Shown piece after piece: positions 8,824-17,407 of a DNA stretch of 64,000 bases. The notes beneath the pieces were generated by a model. The model saw only the letters and a program-made list of their open reading frames with translations, made no database searches and was not told where the DNA came from. The stretch lies in assembly GCF_000153925.1 (NCBI RefSeq), contig NZ_DS264345.1:646082-710081 (forward strand), read 5' to 3'. The DNA is from [Ruminococcus] torques ATCC 27756. Its GTDB lineage: Bacteria; Bacillota; Clostridia; Lachnospirales; Lachnospiraceae. A program made the translations under genes and the position numbers. Every line of letters begins with the position of its first letter. Positions within the stretch are counted from its first letter, which is position 1.

Positions 8824-9264
8824 TTATTTCTCCTCAATCGCTGTAATCAGGTCAACTCTTCTTTGATGACGTCCTCCTTCAAACTCAGCGTCAAGCCATG
8901 TCTCTACGATCATTTTCGCAAGCTCCGCTCCTACCACACGAGCTCCGAACGCCAGGATATTACAGTTATTGTGCACTCTTGCCATCTTTGCCGTAAACGG
9001 CTCGCTGCAAACCGCGGCGCGGATTCCTTTTACTTTATTTGCCGCAAGAGAAATTCCAAGACCTGTTCCGCAGATCAGGATTCCCTGTTCAACCTCGCCT
9101 GCTGCCACTGCTCTTGCCACGATTTCCCCGTAGACCGGATAATCACAGCTCTCGCTTGAATTTGTTCCGTAATCTACTACTTCATGTCCTTTTTCTTTCA
9201 GGAAACTAATGATTTCCGCCTTTAATTCTAATGCTGAATGGTCATTTCCGATTCCGATCTTCAT
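8824..9264 (-). CDS. rpiB: Ribose-5-phosphate isomerase B
   Basis: 146 residues. Interconverts ribose 5-phosphate and ribulose 5-phosphate in the pentose phosphate pathway. GNDHSALELK at the N-terminus, catalytic-loop ICGTGLGISLAANK near residue 67, and HNNCNILAFG are family hallmarks; the length is typical. It is first gene of a likely operon with the CmpB-like gene, nth and the flavodiiron gene, with its own promoter. Confidence 0.95.
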   Translation of the reverse strand: MKIGIGNDHSALELKAEIISFLKEKGHEVVDYGTNSSESCDYPVYGEIVARAVAAGEVEQGILICGTGLGISLAANKVKGIRAAVCSEPFTAKMARVHNNCNILAFGARVVGAELAKMIVETWLDAEFEGGRHQRRVDLITAIEEK

Positions 9265-9334
9265 ATTCTTCTCCTTTTCTTTTCCACTTTATTTTATTTA
9301 CATGCTTCTTTACAATAAAATTGATTTCTCTATC

Positions 9335-9363
9335 ATCATAACAAATCCGGCGCTGTGATTCAA
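9335..9363 (-). promoter_or_regulatory. Promoter of rpiB
   Basis: Minus strand TTGAAT, 17-base spacer, TATGAT, in the 123-base gap between rpiB and the next gene. Confidence 0.75.
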
Positions 9364-9387
9364 TAAACCTAATTTACAAAACGCTCT

Positions 9388-10044
9388 TTAGAAAGCCGGT
9401 TCTGTCAAACAATTTTTATAAAATATTTCCTCAAGTTGTTCCGGTTTCCCGGCGCGATAAGTCGCATCCGCTTCTGTTTCCGGTTCGCCCCATACCGCAT
9501 GAACACAATCCACTCCCGCATTGAGGGCGCATGCCATATCTGAAGCGCTGTCTCCGATATAGACGGTTTCTTCTTTCCGCGCTCCTGACAGTTCCATATA
9601 TTTCAGCAGCGGCTGTGCCGACGGTTTATGCTCTTTCGTGTCATCGGCACATATGCATATCGAAAAATATTTTCGTATCGGAAGCTGATCAAGAACAAGC
9701 TCCAGTTCCTCGCGTGTTCTTGATGTTACGACACCAAGCGTACTTCCTTTTTTCTCCAGTTTTTCCAGAAGTTCTTCTATTCCGTCAAAAATGCGGATCA
9801 TATCGATGTTCTTCTCTTCATTTGCCACCCACATTTCGACTGCGCCCGGGATTTTTTCTTCTTCCACCCCGAGAAGATGCATATTTTTCACAGATGTATT
9901 AGCCAGCACAAACTTCAGATCTTCTATCTCGTACCGCTCTCCTTTTACCGTCATGAGCATCTCCTGCAATGAATATAATATGCAGTCTCTCGTATCGATC
10001 AGTGTTCCGTCCACGTCAAAGACAATATGTCTGTATTTTGCCAT
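9388..10044 (-). CDS. HAD-family phosphatase (phosphoglycolate phosphatase-like)
   Basis: 218 residues. Motif I FDVDGTLIDT near residue 9, motif II VVTSRT, Lys in KEHKPSAQP and motif IV YIGDSASDM, with a helical cap between motifs I and II: the Gph/PpaX type. Substrate not determined. GGGAGG precedes the start. It follows tex by 55 bases and may be cotranscribed with it. Confidence 0.85.
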   Translation of the reverse strand: MAKYRHIVFDVDGTLIDTRDCILYSLQEMLMTVKGERYEIEDLKFVLANTSVKNMHLLGVEEEKIPGAVEMWVANEEKNIDMIRIFDGIEELLEKLEKKGSTLGVVTSRTREELELVLDQLPIRKYFSICICADDTKEHKPSAQPLLKYMELSGARKEETVYIGDSASDMACALNAGVDCVHAVWGEPETEADATYRAGKPEQLEEIFYKNCLTEPAF

Positions 10045-10099
10045 TCCTATACCTCCCGCTGTCTTCTCAAATCTTTTTTCTTCTTTCTTTTTTCGTTTT

Positions 10100-12253
10100 T
10101 CAGGAAATTCCTCTCATCGTAAGCTGTATCCTCTTCTTTTTCATATCCACGCTCATCACCTTTACATCCACAACGTCTCCGACGCTCACTGCCTCAAGGG
10201 GATGTTTGATATAACGGTCTGTAATCTGGGAAATATGTACGAGACCGTCCTGATGAACTCCGATATCCACAAACACGCCGAAATCAATGACGTTTCGCAC
10301 CGTTCCTTTCAATATCATTCCTTCTTTTAAATCTTTCATTTCCAGTACGTCCGTTCTAAGAATCGGTTTTGGCATCTCGTCACGCGGGTCGCGCGCAGGC
10401 TTTTCCAACTCTTTTACGATATCGCGCAGGGTGATCTCGCCGATTCCTAATTCTTCTGCCGTCGCTTTATAGTCTTTTATCGTAAGAGATAATCCCGCCA
10501 GATTATGAGCCGCCACATCTTCCGGTGAATACCCCTGCTTTTGCAAAAGGCCTTTTGCCGCTTCATATGATTCAGGGTGGACGCCCGTACCGTCAAGCGG
10601 ATTCTCTCCGTCGCGGATTCTCATAAATCCCGCACATTGTTCAAACGCTTTCGGCCCAAGTTTCGGCACTTTCAGAAGTTCTCTTCTGCTCGTAAACTTT
10701 CCGTGCTCCTCTCTGTAGGCTACAATATTTTTAGAAATCGCCGAACTGATTCCCGAAATGTACGATAAAAGCGGCGCAGACGCCGTATTCAAATCAACGC
10801 CGACTTTATTAACGCAGTCCTCTACGACTCCCCCAAGCTTTTCTCCCAGTTTCTTCTGATTCATATCATGCTGATATTGTCCGACGCCTATCGACTTCGG
10901 ATCGATCTTCACAAGTTCGGCCAATGGATCTTGAAGTCTTCTCGCGATGGACGCCGCGCTTCTTTGACCTACATCAAACTTCGGAAATTCCTCACTTGCA
11001 AGCTTACTTGCCGAGTAGACAGAAGCTCCCGCTTCATTGACGATCACATACCGAACCTGCTCAGGTATCTCTTTCAAAAGTTCCACGATAAACTGTTCTG
11101 ATTCACGGGAAGCAGTTCCGTTTCCAAGCGAAATAAGTGAAATATGATATTTCGGAATGATCTTCTTTAGCAAGTCCTTACTTGCCTTGATCTTCTGCGG
11201 AGTCGTCGGAGCCGTCGGATAAATGACCGTAGTTCCGATCACCTTTCCCGTCGGATCGACAACTGCCAGTTTACATCCCGTACGAAACGCCGGATCCCAT
11301 CCAAGCACTACTTTCCCCGCGATCGGCGGCTGCATGAGAAGCTGATGCAGATTTTTCCCGAATACGTCGATCGCTCCGTCTTCCGCTTTCTCCGTCAGTT
11401 CATTTCTTATCTCCCTTTCGATCGCAGGCTCGATCAGACGTTTATAACTGTCCTCGACAACTTCTTTTAAGACCGAAGTCGTATACGGATTATCATTTAC
11501 GATCGTCTTTTTCTCTAAATATCTCAGAATATCTTCCTCCGGAGCCTCTACTTTGACCGTCAGTATTTTTTCTTTCTCACCACGGTTCAGCGCAAGAATC
11601 CGATGTCCGGCAAGCTTTTCAACCGATTCTTCAAATTCGTAATACATCTCGTAAACAGATTCTGTCTCCGGATCTTTTGCTGTAGAAACGACTTTTCCTT
11701 TTTTCATCGTCGTTTTTCTGATCCATGTACGATAATCCGCATTATCGGAAATGATTTCCGCAATAATGTCTTTTGCTCCGGCGATTGCTTCTTCCTCTGT
11801 CTTTACTTCTTTTTCTTCCGAAATATATTGCTTTGCGGTTTCTTCCAAAGGTTCTTTTGCCTGCTGCAGCATCATATACGCTGCCAAAGGCTCTAATCCT
11901 TTTTCTTTCGCGATCGTCGCCCTCGTCCGCCGCTTCGGACGATATGGCCGATACAGATCTTCCACTGTCACGAGCGTCTCAGCTAAAAGGATCTTCTCTT
12001 TGAGTTCTTCTGTCATCTTTCCCTGCTCTTCAATGCTCGAGATCACCTGCTCTTTCTTCTCTTCCAGATTTCTCAGATAGAGAAGTCTTTCATGAAGCTT
12101 CCTAAGCTGCTCGTCGTTGAGTGACCCGGTCGCTTCTTTTCTATATCTCGATATAAACGGGATCGTATTCCCTTCATCGATCAAAGTTACCGCCGCGTCA
12201 ATCTGCCAGCGGTTCACATCAAGTTCTTCTGTCAGTTTTTGATTGATATCCAT
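10100..12253 (-). CDS. tex: Tex-family RNA-binding transcription accessory protein
   Basis: 717 residues, usual length for Tex. N-terminal helical domain with FISRYRKEATGSLNDEQLR, YqgF/RNase H-like domain near 320-450 (GWDPAFRTGCKLAVVD), helix-hairpin-helix repeats (NTASAPLLSYISGI, VPKLGPKAFEQCAGFMRI), and a C-terminal S1 domain (EGMILKGTVRNVIDFGVFVDIG). Binds nucleic acid and associates with transcription/translation. A TATAAT at 12292-12297 on the minus strand is a possible -10. Confidence 0.95.
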   Translation of the reverse strand: MDINQKLTEELDVNRWQIDAAVTLIDEGNTIPFISRYRKEATGSLNDEQLRKLHERLLYLRNLEEKKEQVISSIEEQGKMTEELKEKILLAETLVTVEDLYRPYRPKRRTRATIAKEKGLEPLAAYMMLQQAKEPLEETAKQYISEEKEVKTEEEAIAGAKDIIAEIISDNADYRTWIRKTTMKKGKVVSTAKDPETESVYEMYYEFEESVEKLAGHRILALNRGEKEKILTVKVEAPEEDILRYLEKKTIVNDNPYTTSVLKEVVEDSYKRLIEPAIEREIRNELTEKAEDGAIDVFGKNLHQLLMQPPIAGKVVLGWDPAFRTGCKLAVVDPTGKVIGTTVIYPTAPTTPQKIKASKDLLKKIIPKYHISLISLGNGTASRESEQFIVELLKEIPEQVRYVIVNEAGASVYSASKLASEEFPKFDVGQRSAASIARRLQDPLAELVKIDPKSIGVGQYQHDMNQKKLGEKLGGVVEDCVNKVGVDLNTASAPLLSYISGISSAISKNIVAYREEHGKFTSRRELLKVPKLGPKAFEQCAGFMRIRDGENPLDGTGVHPESYEAAKGLLQKQGYSPEDVAAHNLAGLSLTIKDYKATAEELGIGEITLRDIVKELEKPARDPRDEMPKPILRTDVLEMKDLKEGMILKGTVRNVIDFGVFVDIGVHQDGLVHISQITDRYIKHPLEAVSVGDVVDVKVMSVDMKKKRIQLTMRGIS

Positions 12254-12366
12254 TTATAAAAATCCTCTCTCTAAATTAATTCACAAACAGCATTATACAT
12301 AGTTTACCACACACGTACATTCCATTCCACCTTTTCCCGCGAACTTTACACGACTGCTTTACATTA

Positions 12367-12396
12367 TTGACCGGTCTTGTCTGTCTTTGTTATAAT
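12367..12396 (+). promoter_or_regulatory. Promoter of the RluA-type gene
   Basis: TTGACC, 18-base spacer, TATAAT, about 98 bases before the start codon, leaving a leader of about 90 bases. Confidence 0.7.
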
Positions 12397-12493
12397 ATAT
12401 GACTGAACTGACGCAATACAAAAACAGACATGCGAAACCCGGCATATAAAAATTGCCGCCTCGTTTTGCGCGCCGAAACGAAATGGAGAAGTT

Positions 12494-13381
12494 ATGGAAC
12501 GTACGATCACATATAAAATAACCGACAGCGGACAAAACATCCGTATTGACAGTTTTCTCCGAAAGCACGGATATTCCATGCAAAATCTGACACTTCTTAA
12601 AAAAATGCCCGAAAGCATTTTAAAAAACGGAGAATGGTCTTATATGCAAACAACACTTCAGGCAGGAGATATTCTGACTGTCCGCATTCAGGAAGAAACT
12701 TCCTCTCCGAATATTCCCGCTGTCAATCTGCCGATCGATATTGTCTATGAAGATGAAGATATCATAGTGATAAACAAAGCTGCCGGAATGCCGATCCACC
12801 CTTCTCTTAACAACTATCGAAACTCTCTTGCAAACGCGCTGATGTGGTATTATGAACAACAAAACAAACCTTTTATTTTCCGCTGTACAAACCGTCTTGA
12901 CCGGGACACTTCCGGTCTGACTGTCGTTGCGAAGCATATGGTCAGCTCTAATATCTTATCTTCCATGACCGCCCGGCATCAGATCGAACGGGAATATCTC
13001 GCCATTGTACGCGGACACGTCACTCCTTTTGAAGGAACGATAAATGCTCCGATCGGACGAACCGGAAGTTCTCTCATCGAACGGAAGATCGATTTTGAAA
13101 ACGGCGAACATGCAATTACCCATTACCACACAGTTTTTGAAAAAAACGGGCTTTCACTCGTTTCTCTTATTTTAGAAACAGGCCGCACACATCAGATCCG
13201 AGTCCATATGAAACACCTCGGATTTCCTTTGATCGGAGATTATCTGTACAATCCGGATATGGAACTGATCGACCGGCAGGCGCTTCACTCTCACTGTCTT
13301 CGCTTTCTCCATCCGATAACCGGAAGACAAATGACATTTACCGCCGATCTGCCCGAAGACATGGCAAGATTGTTTGCCTGA
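12494..13381 (+). CDS. RluA-family pseudouridine synthase
   Basis: 295 residues. An S4-like RNA-binding N-terminus (about 10-75) precedes the catalytic domain. The catalytic motif reads NRLDRDTSGL where most members have HRLD; the key Asp is kept. Also VINKAAGMPIHPS, TGRTHQIRVHMKHLGFPLIGD. Isomerises uridine in rRNA or tRNA; which site is not readable. GGAGAAG lies just before the ATG. Monocistronic, divergent from tex. Confidence 0.92.
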   Translation: MERTITYKITDSGQNIRIDSFLRKHGYSMQNLTLLKKMPESILKNGEWSYMQTTLQAGDILTVRIQEETSSPNIPAVNLPIDIVYEDEDIIVINKAAGMPIHPSLNNYRNSLANALMWYYEQQNKPFIFRCTNRLDRDTSGLTVVAKHMVSSNILSSMTARHQIEREYLAIVRGHVTPFEGTINAPIGRTGSSLIERKIDFENGEHAITHYHTVFEKNGLSLVSLILETGRTHQIRVHMKHLGFPLIGDYLYNPDMELIDRQALHSHCLRFLHPITGRQMTFTADLPEDMARLFA

Positions 13382-13434
13382 GAACCCCTTGAAAATCATT
13401 CTTTAAAATTATTTATTTTTTATTCCAAAAAGGG

Positions 13435-13463
13435 TTGACATATTTCAAAACCTATAATATAAT
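13435..13463 (+). promoter_or_regulatory. Promoter of tRNA-Arg
   Basis: Consensus TTGACA, 17-base spacer, TATAAT; the tRNA starts 28 bases after the -10. Confidence 0.9.
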
Positions 13464-13491
13464 AAATTTCGCTGTGAACGAAACAGCAAAT

Positions 13492-13565
13492 GTGCGATTA
13501 GCTCAGCTGGATAGAGCGTCTGGCTACGGACCAGAAGGTCGGGAGTTCGAATCTTCTATCGCACG
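13492..13565 (+). tRNA. tRNA-Arg (ACG)
   Basis: 74-base cloverleaf: acceptor GTGCGAT/ATCGCAC, anticodon loop CTACGGA giving ACG, T-arm with GTTCGAATC. CCA is not encoded. ACG is normally deaminated to ICG by TadA to read CGU/CGC/CGA. Confidence 0.95.
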
Positions 13566-13574
13566 TACGAAAAG

Positions 13575-13602
13575 AGATGTTGCTTATGCAGCATCTTTTT
13601 TA
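13575..13602 (+). terminator. Terminator of tRNA-Arg
   Basis: AGATGTTGC/GCAGCATCT stem (one G-U pair) with a 4-base loop followed by six T, 10 bases after the tRNA. Confidence 0.85.
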
Positions 13603-13648
13603 TTGTAAAATAATTCTTGATCAGGCTCGGATTTTCCCCGTCGCCGAC

Positions 13649-13678
13649 AAAAAAACTCAGAAGAACTTTCTCCTGAGT
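13649..13678 (-). terminator. Terminator of trpS
   Basis: Minus strand ACTCAG ... CTGAGT hairpin followed by seven T, 16 bases after the trpS stop codon. Confidence 0.75.
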
Positions 13679-13694
13679 TTTTTGATATCATTTC

Positions 13695-14780
13695 TTATTC
13701 TGCAAACTGTTCTGACTGCGCTTTAATCAGTTCTGTATCGTCAAAGTAATTGATCTTCATTGCAGCTTTTACTTCTGCAAGTGTCTGTGCTGCAACCGCT
13801 TCCGCTTTCTCGCTTCCCTTTTTAAGCATCTCATAAACCGCCGGAATATCTTTACTGAATTCTTTTCTGCGGTTCCTGATCGGCTCTAACTCGGCCTGAA
13901 GCACATTATTCAGAAAACGTTTCACTTTCATATCTCCGAGTCCGCCGCGCTGATAATGTGCTTTCAGCTCGTCCAGATCCGAATATTCCGGCAAAAACTC
14001 TGCAAAATATTCCGGTCTGCAAAATGCATCAAGATAAGTAAATACTGTGTTTCCTTCCAGTTTTCCCGGATCTTCCACCCGGATATGAGTCGGATCGGTA
14101 AACATACTGAACACTTTCTTCTTAATCTCCTCCGGCTCTTCCGACAGATAGATACAGTTCCCGAGTGATTTGCTCATTTTCGCTTTTCCGTCAATTCCCG
14201 GAAGCCGCAGACAAGCCTGATTTTCAGGGAGAAGGATCTTCGGATCTATAAGTGTATCCCCATATACGGAATTAAACTTATGAACGATCTCTTTTGTCTG
14301 TTCGATCATCGGCATCTGATCTTCGCCGACCGGAACAGTCGTCGCCTTAAACGCCGTAATATCCGCCGCCTGACTGATCGGATATGTGAAAAATCCTACC
14401 GGAATACTCGTCTCGAAATTACGCATTTTAATCTCTGTTTTTACAGTAGGGTTTCTCTGAAGTCTTGACACCGTCACAAGATTCATATAATAAAACGACA
14501 GTTCACATAACTGCGGAATCTGCGACTGGATAAAAAGCGTCGATTTTTCCGGATCAAGTCCGCACGCAAGATAATCCAAAGCGACTTCAATAATATTGCT
14601 GCGCACCTTTTCCGGATTATCCGCATTATCCGTCAGCGCCTGAGCATCTGCGATCATAATAAAAATATCGTCGAACTCTCCCGTATTCTGAAGCTCCACA
14701 CGTCTTCTTAACGATCCTACATAGTGTCCCACATGAAGTCTTCCTGTCGGACGGTCACCTGTAAGCATAACTTTTCTCAT
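13695..14780 (-). CDS. trpS: Tryptophanyl-tRNA synthetase
   Basis: 361 residues. Class I aminoacyl-tRNA synthetase charging tRNA-Trp. HIGH-type motif HVGHYVG near residue 15, KMSKS in [14 protein letters not shown] near 207, and [19 protein letters not shown]. Two in-frame ATGs compete; GAGGGA directly abuts the first (14789) and is 9 bases from the second (14780), so the second is chosen. A small hairpin (CATTTTCG/CGAAAATG) lies in the leader, but no T-box can fit in the 98 bases before the start. Confidence 0.95.
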   Translation of the reverse strand: MRKVMLTGDRPTGRLHVGHYVGSLRRRVELQNTGEFDDIFIMIADAQALTDNADNPEKVRSNIIEVALDYLACGLDPEKSTLFIQSQIPQLCELSFYYMNLVTVSRLQRNPTVKTEIKMRNFETSIPVGFFTYPISQAADITAFKATTVPVGEDQMPMIEQTKEIVHKFNSVYGDTLIDPKILLPENQACLRLPGIDGKAKMSKSLGNCIYLSEEPEEIKKKVFSMFTDPTHIRVEDPGKLEGNTVFTYLDAFCRPEYFAEFLPEYSDLDELKAHYQRGGLGDMKVKRFLNNVLQAELEPIRNRRKEFSKDIPAVYEMLKKGSEKAEAVAAQTLAEVKAAMKINYFDDTELIKAQSEQFAE

Positions 14781-14878
14781 AATGTTCATTCCCTCTCATT
14801 TCCCATTTTCGCTCCTGTCGAAAATGTTCCTGTTAAAATTAATCTATCTTTATCCTGTTTATCTTTACCGCTGCTCTT

Positions 14879-15586
14879 TTATTTATTATGAGCGGCAATC
14901 CGCTTCTGCTTTGAAAATTTTTGTTTTGAGAGCTGAGGTATCATCTTCTTTTCCGGCTCATAGACGACTTTATAAAGTACATACGCCATAATCACCGCTC
15001 CGAATACGTCCAGAACAGAATGTTGTTTCAAAAACATCGTTGCAAGAATGATCAGCGCCGCCAATATGTACGCCGCATTGCAGACAGCTTTGTGTTTTTT
15101 CAGTTTTTCACTCTCATGGACAGCGATACACACGCTCAGCGTATTAAATACATGCAGACTCGGGAATACATTCGTACATGTATCCGCACGATACAGCATC
15201 CGCACCATATCCACAAATACATTATCTCTCTCAAATACGACCGGACGAAGATCCTGCCCATTCGGAAATATCGTCGATATGATCAAGAATATTGTCATAC
15301 CGGTAAACATAAACTTCGCCATTTTATAAAATCCCGGTACGTCCGTAAAGAAAAAATACACAAATGCAGCCGCGATAAACGCAAACCACATCAAATACGG
15401 AATAATAAAATATTCAACAAACGGAATCCACATATCAAACTGCGTCTGGATCACATGATAGTTTGTCGTTACATGCTTTTCCAAAAGCAAAAACCACGGC
15501 ATGTAGATAAAAATATACAAAAATACCCACGCATGTTTATACTTTTTCAGCCAGCTTCCGAATTTACCACTTTCTTTTTTGCCCAT
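14879..15586 (-). CDS. PAP2-family membrane phosphatase
   Basis: 235 residues, about six transmembrane helices. Phosphatase motifs appear as NGQDLRP, FPSLHVF and KQHSVLDVFG, in the order of type 2 phosphatidic acid phosphatases, acting on lipid phosphates or polyprenyl pyrophosphates at the membrane. The Arg usually found in motif 3 is replaced in KQHSVLD. The frame is open to 15667, but the promoter lies there; AAGGGG places the start at 15586. The C-terminus is a basic cytoplasmic tail. Confidence 0.85.
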   Translation of the reverse strand: MGKKESGKFGSWLKKYKHAWVFLYIFIYMPWFLLLEKHVTTNYHVIQTQFDMWIPFVEYFIIPYLMWFAFIAAAFVYFFFTDVPGFYKMAKFMFTGMTIFLIISTIFPNGQDLRPVVFERDNVFVDMVRMLYRADTCTNVFPSLHVFNTLSVCIAVHESEKLKKHKAVCNAAYILAALIILATMFLKQHSVLDVFGAVIMAYVLYKVVYEPEKKMIPQLSKQKFSKQKRIAAHNK

Positions 15587-15638
15587 TACACGACTGCCCC
15601 TTTTCATATGCAATCTTTTAATCTTTGCGATTGCAACG

Positions 15639-15667
15639 ATTATAGCACGATTTAAAATGTACAACAA
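15639..15667 (-). promoter_or_regulatory. Promoter of the PAP2 gene
   Basis: Minus strand TTGTTG, 17-base spacer, TGC-TATAAT extended -10. It overlaps the first possible Met codon and rules it out. Confidence 0.75.
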
Positions 15668-15714
15668 CCTTCTTCATAAAACATTTAGGAAACATTTATT
15701 AAATTTTCCGGCTG

Positions 15715-16641
15715 TTATCCTGCAATGATATGCAATTTTTCTTCCAGTATCTCCACCGATGCCTTATATCGGGAAAACGCCGCCTCTCCGTCTGTATGGA
15801 TCGGAAGGCTTCGCTGCGCCTCAACCGATACCGAAGGACTCCGAATGATCGTAATTTCTTTTGCTCCCGTATGTTTCCCAAAAAACGCTCTCGGCAACAG
15901 CCACACCGCCTTCAAAGGAGACATATGGTGCGCTATCACGATATCGATGCAGCCATCCGTCACGGACGCCTCCGGGGCAAATCGAAAACCGCCGCCTTCA
16001 TATGGAAGATTCATAAAAGCCACAAAAAGAGTTTTTTCAAACATCTGTTTTCTCCCGTCAGGCAGCGTTACCGTCAACTTTGTCGGCCGGTCTTTTTTCA
16101 GACGGTCAAGGGCAACTACTGCGTAACTTAGTTTACCCAGCCCTATTTTATTCAGCCGCTTTTTCCATTGTGACACGCACACTTCATGACAGACTCCTGC
16201 GTCGAACCCCATCCCTGCGCTTACAATAAATCTCCGGCTTTTTCCTTCTCTTGAAATCTGTCCTACATCGGCAGAAATCACTTTCTTCGGAGATAATACA
16301 GATTGAAGTGCTTTCATCGGATCTTTCGGAAGTTTTAATCCCCGCGCGAAATCATTGCTCGACCCTATAGGGATATACCCAAATGTTATCAGATCCGGAC
16401 GTTTTATCCCGTTTACGACTTCATTAACTGTGCCGTCTCCGCCTAAAACAACAATCGTATGCCGTTTATCATCTGCCGTGATAAACGCCGCCGTCTTAGC
16501 GGCATGACCTCTTCTTTTTGTCAGATATACACGGTAATTTATATGTCGTGCCTTCAATTCTGATTCTATTTTCTGCCATGCTTTCATTCCCATTCCTGAA
16601 CGCGCTTTCGGGTTTATAATAAAATCATATTCTTTTTCCAT
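15715..16641 (-). CDS. Diacylglycerol kinase-family lipid kinase (YegS/BmrU-like)
   Basis: 308 residues, full family length. Nucleotide-binding GGDGTVNEVVNG near residue 67, GSSNDFARGL near 94, and the C-terminal IHTDGEAAF. Phosphorylates a lipid such as diacylglycerol at the membrane face; the exact lipid is not readable. A PAP2 phosphatase lies just downstream, giving a kinase/phosphatase pair for lipids. Confidence 0.88.
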   Translation of the reverse strand: MEKEYDFIINPKARSGMGMKAWQKIESELKARHINYRVYLTKRRGHAAKTAAFITADDKRHTIVVLGGDGTVNEVVNGIKRPDLITFGYIPIGSSNDFARGLKLPKDPMKALQSVLSPKKVISADVGQISREGKSRRFIVSAGMGFDAGVCHEVCVSQWKKRLNKIGLGKLSYAVVALDRLKKDRPTKLTVTLPDGRKQMFEKTLFVAFMNLPYEGGGFRFAPEASVTDGCIDIVIAHHMSPLKAVWLLPRAFFGKHTGAKEITIIRSPSVSVEAQRSLPIHTDGEAAFSRYKASVEILEEKLHIIAG

Positions 16642-16715
16642 TTTTATTATCTCTTATCTATTGTTCCTTTTATAAGCTCCGTCCGCTTTTTATGTTCTGT
16701 TTTGTTTGTCTTTCG

Positions 16716-17330
16716 TCAGCGAACCGCTTCGCGAAGCGCCCCGTCGAGATAACATCTAAGCGACCGGCTCATATTTCCTTCAAAATCAGCCTTTCCATGC
16801 TTAATGCACCACTCAAACACATTCCCGATTACGATCATCCTGATATCTGTCGTAAATTCTTCGATCGGCTCATTCAATACTGCGACGCCTGCCTGCACTG
16901 CCTTTTCGACATAAGCTCTTACTGTCACGATCGGATACGGACGTTCTGTACGGATATCTGCATTCAACGCCTGGTTTTTCGTATCATAGTAACCGGACAT
17001 AAACTCAACTCCAAGTTCACGGCAGTATTTTACATAATTCAAATACACTTGGATAATACCGTCTTTTACTGCTTGTACGCTGTCCGGAAGTTCCAAAAGA
17101 TTCGGTTCGATCTGAGGCTGATCTTCTATATAGTAAGAAAGAAGATCATCTTTTGTCTTAAAATGGTGGTAAAAGCTTCCATTGGAGACACCCGCCTCCT
17201 CACATATATTTTTGATAGACAGTTCCTCGTATCCGCCCTTCTGCAAAATGCGTTTCGCTGCCTTGAATATTTTTTCTTTCGTCTCCCGGGATTTTTGCTG
17301 CTGTCTTGAGATCTGTTCTTTTTCTTTCAT
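16716..17330 (-). CDS. TetR/AcrR-family transcriptional regulator
   Basis: 204 residues. N-terminal helix-turn-helix about 15-62 (KIFKAAKRILQKGGYEELSIKNICEEAGVSNGSFYHHF split over the usual helices), variable C-terminal ligand domain. CAGGAG precedes the start. It lies upstream of the lipid kinase (74-base gap), which could be its target. Ligand unknown. Confidence 0.88.
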   Translation of the reverse strand: MKEKEQISRQQQKSRETKEKIFKAAKRILQKGGYEELSIKNICEEAGVSNGSFYHHFKTKDDLLSYYIEDQPQIEPNLLELPDSVQAVKDGIIQVYLNYVKYCRELGVEFMSGYYDTKNQALNADIRTERPYPIVTVRAYVEKAVQAGVAVLNEPIEEFTTDIRMIVIGNVFEWCIKHGKADFEGNMSRSLRCYLDGALREAVR

Positions 17331-17378
17331 CCAAGCACACTCCTGTCTGTTCTGACTTCATTCAATACATACAGCAAC

Positions 17379-17407
17379 AGTTTACCACAGTATCTCATAC
17401 ATTTCAA
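17379..17407 (-). promoter_or_regulatory. Promoter of the TetR gene
   Basis: Minus strand TTGAAA, 17-base spacer, TAAACT. The -35 overlaps the last bases of the sfsA-mutY gene. Confidence 0.6.

Noticed and set aside
14781..14878. T-box riboswitch in front of trpS.
   Set aside because: The gap is under 100 bases, and no T-box core or specifier domain is visible; only a small hairpin is.
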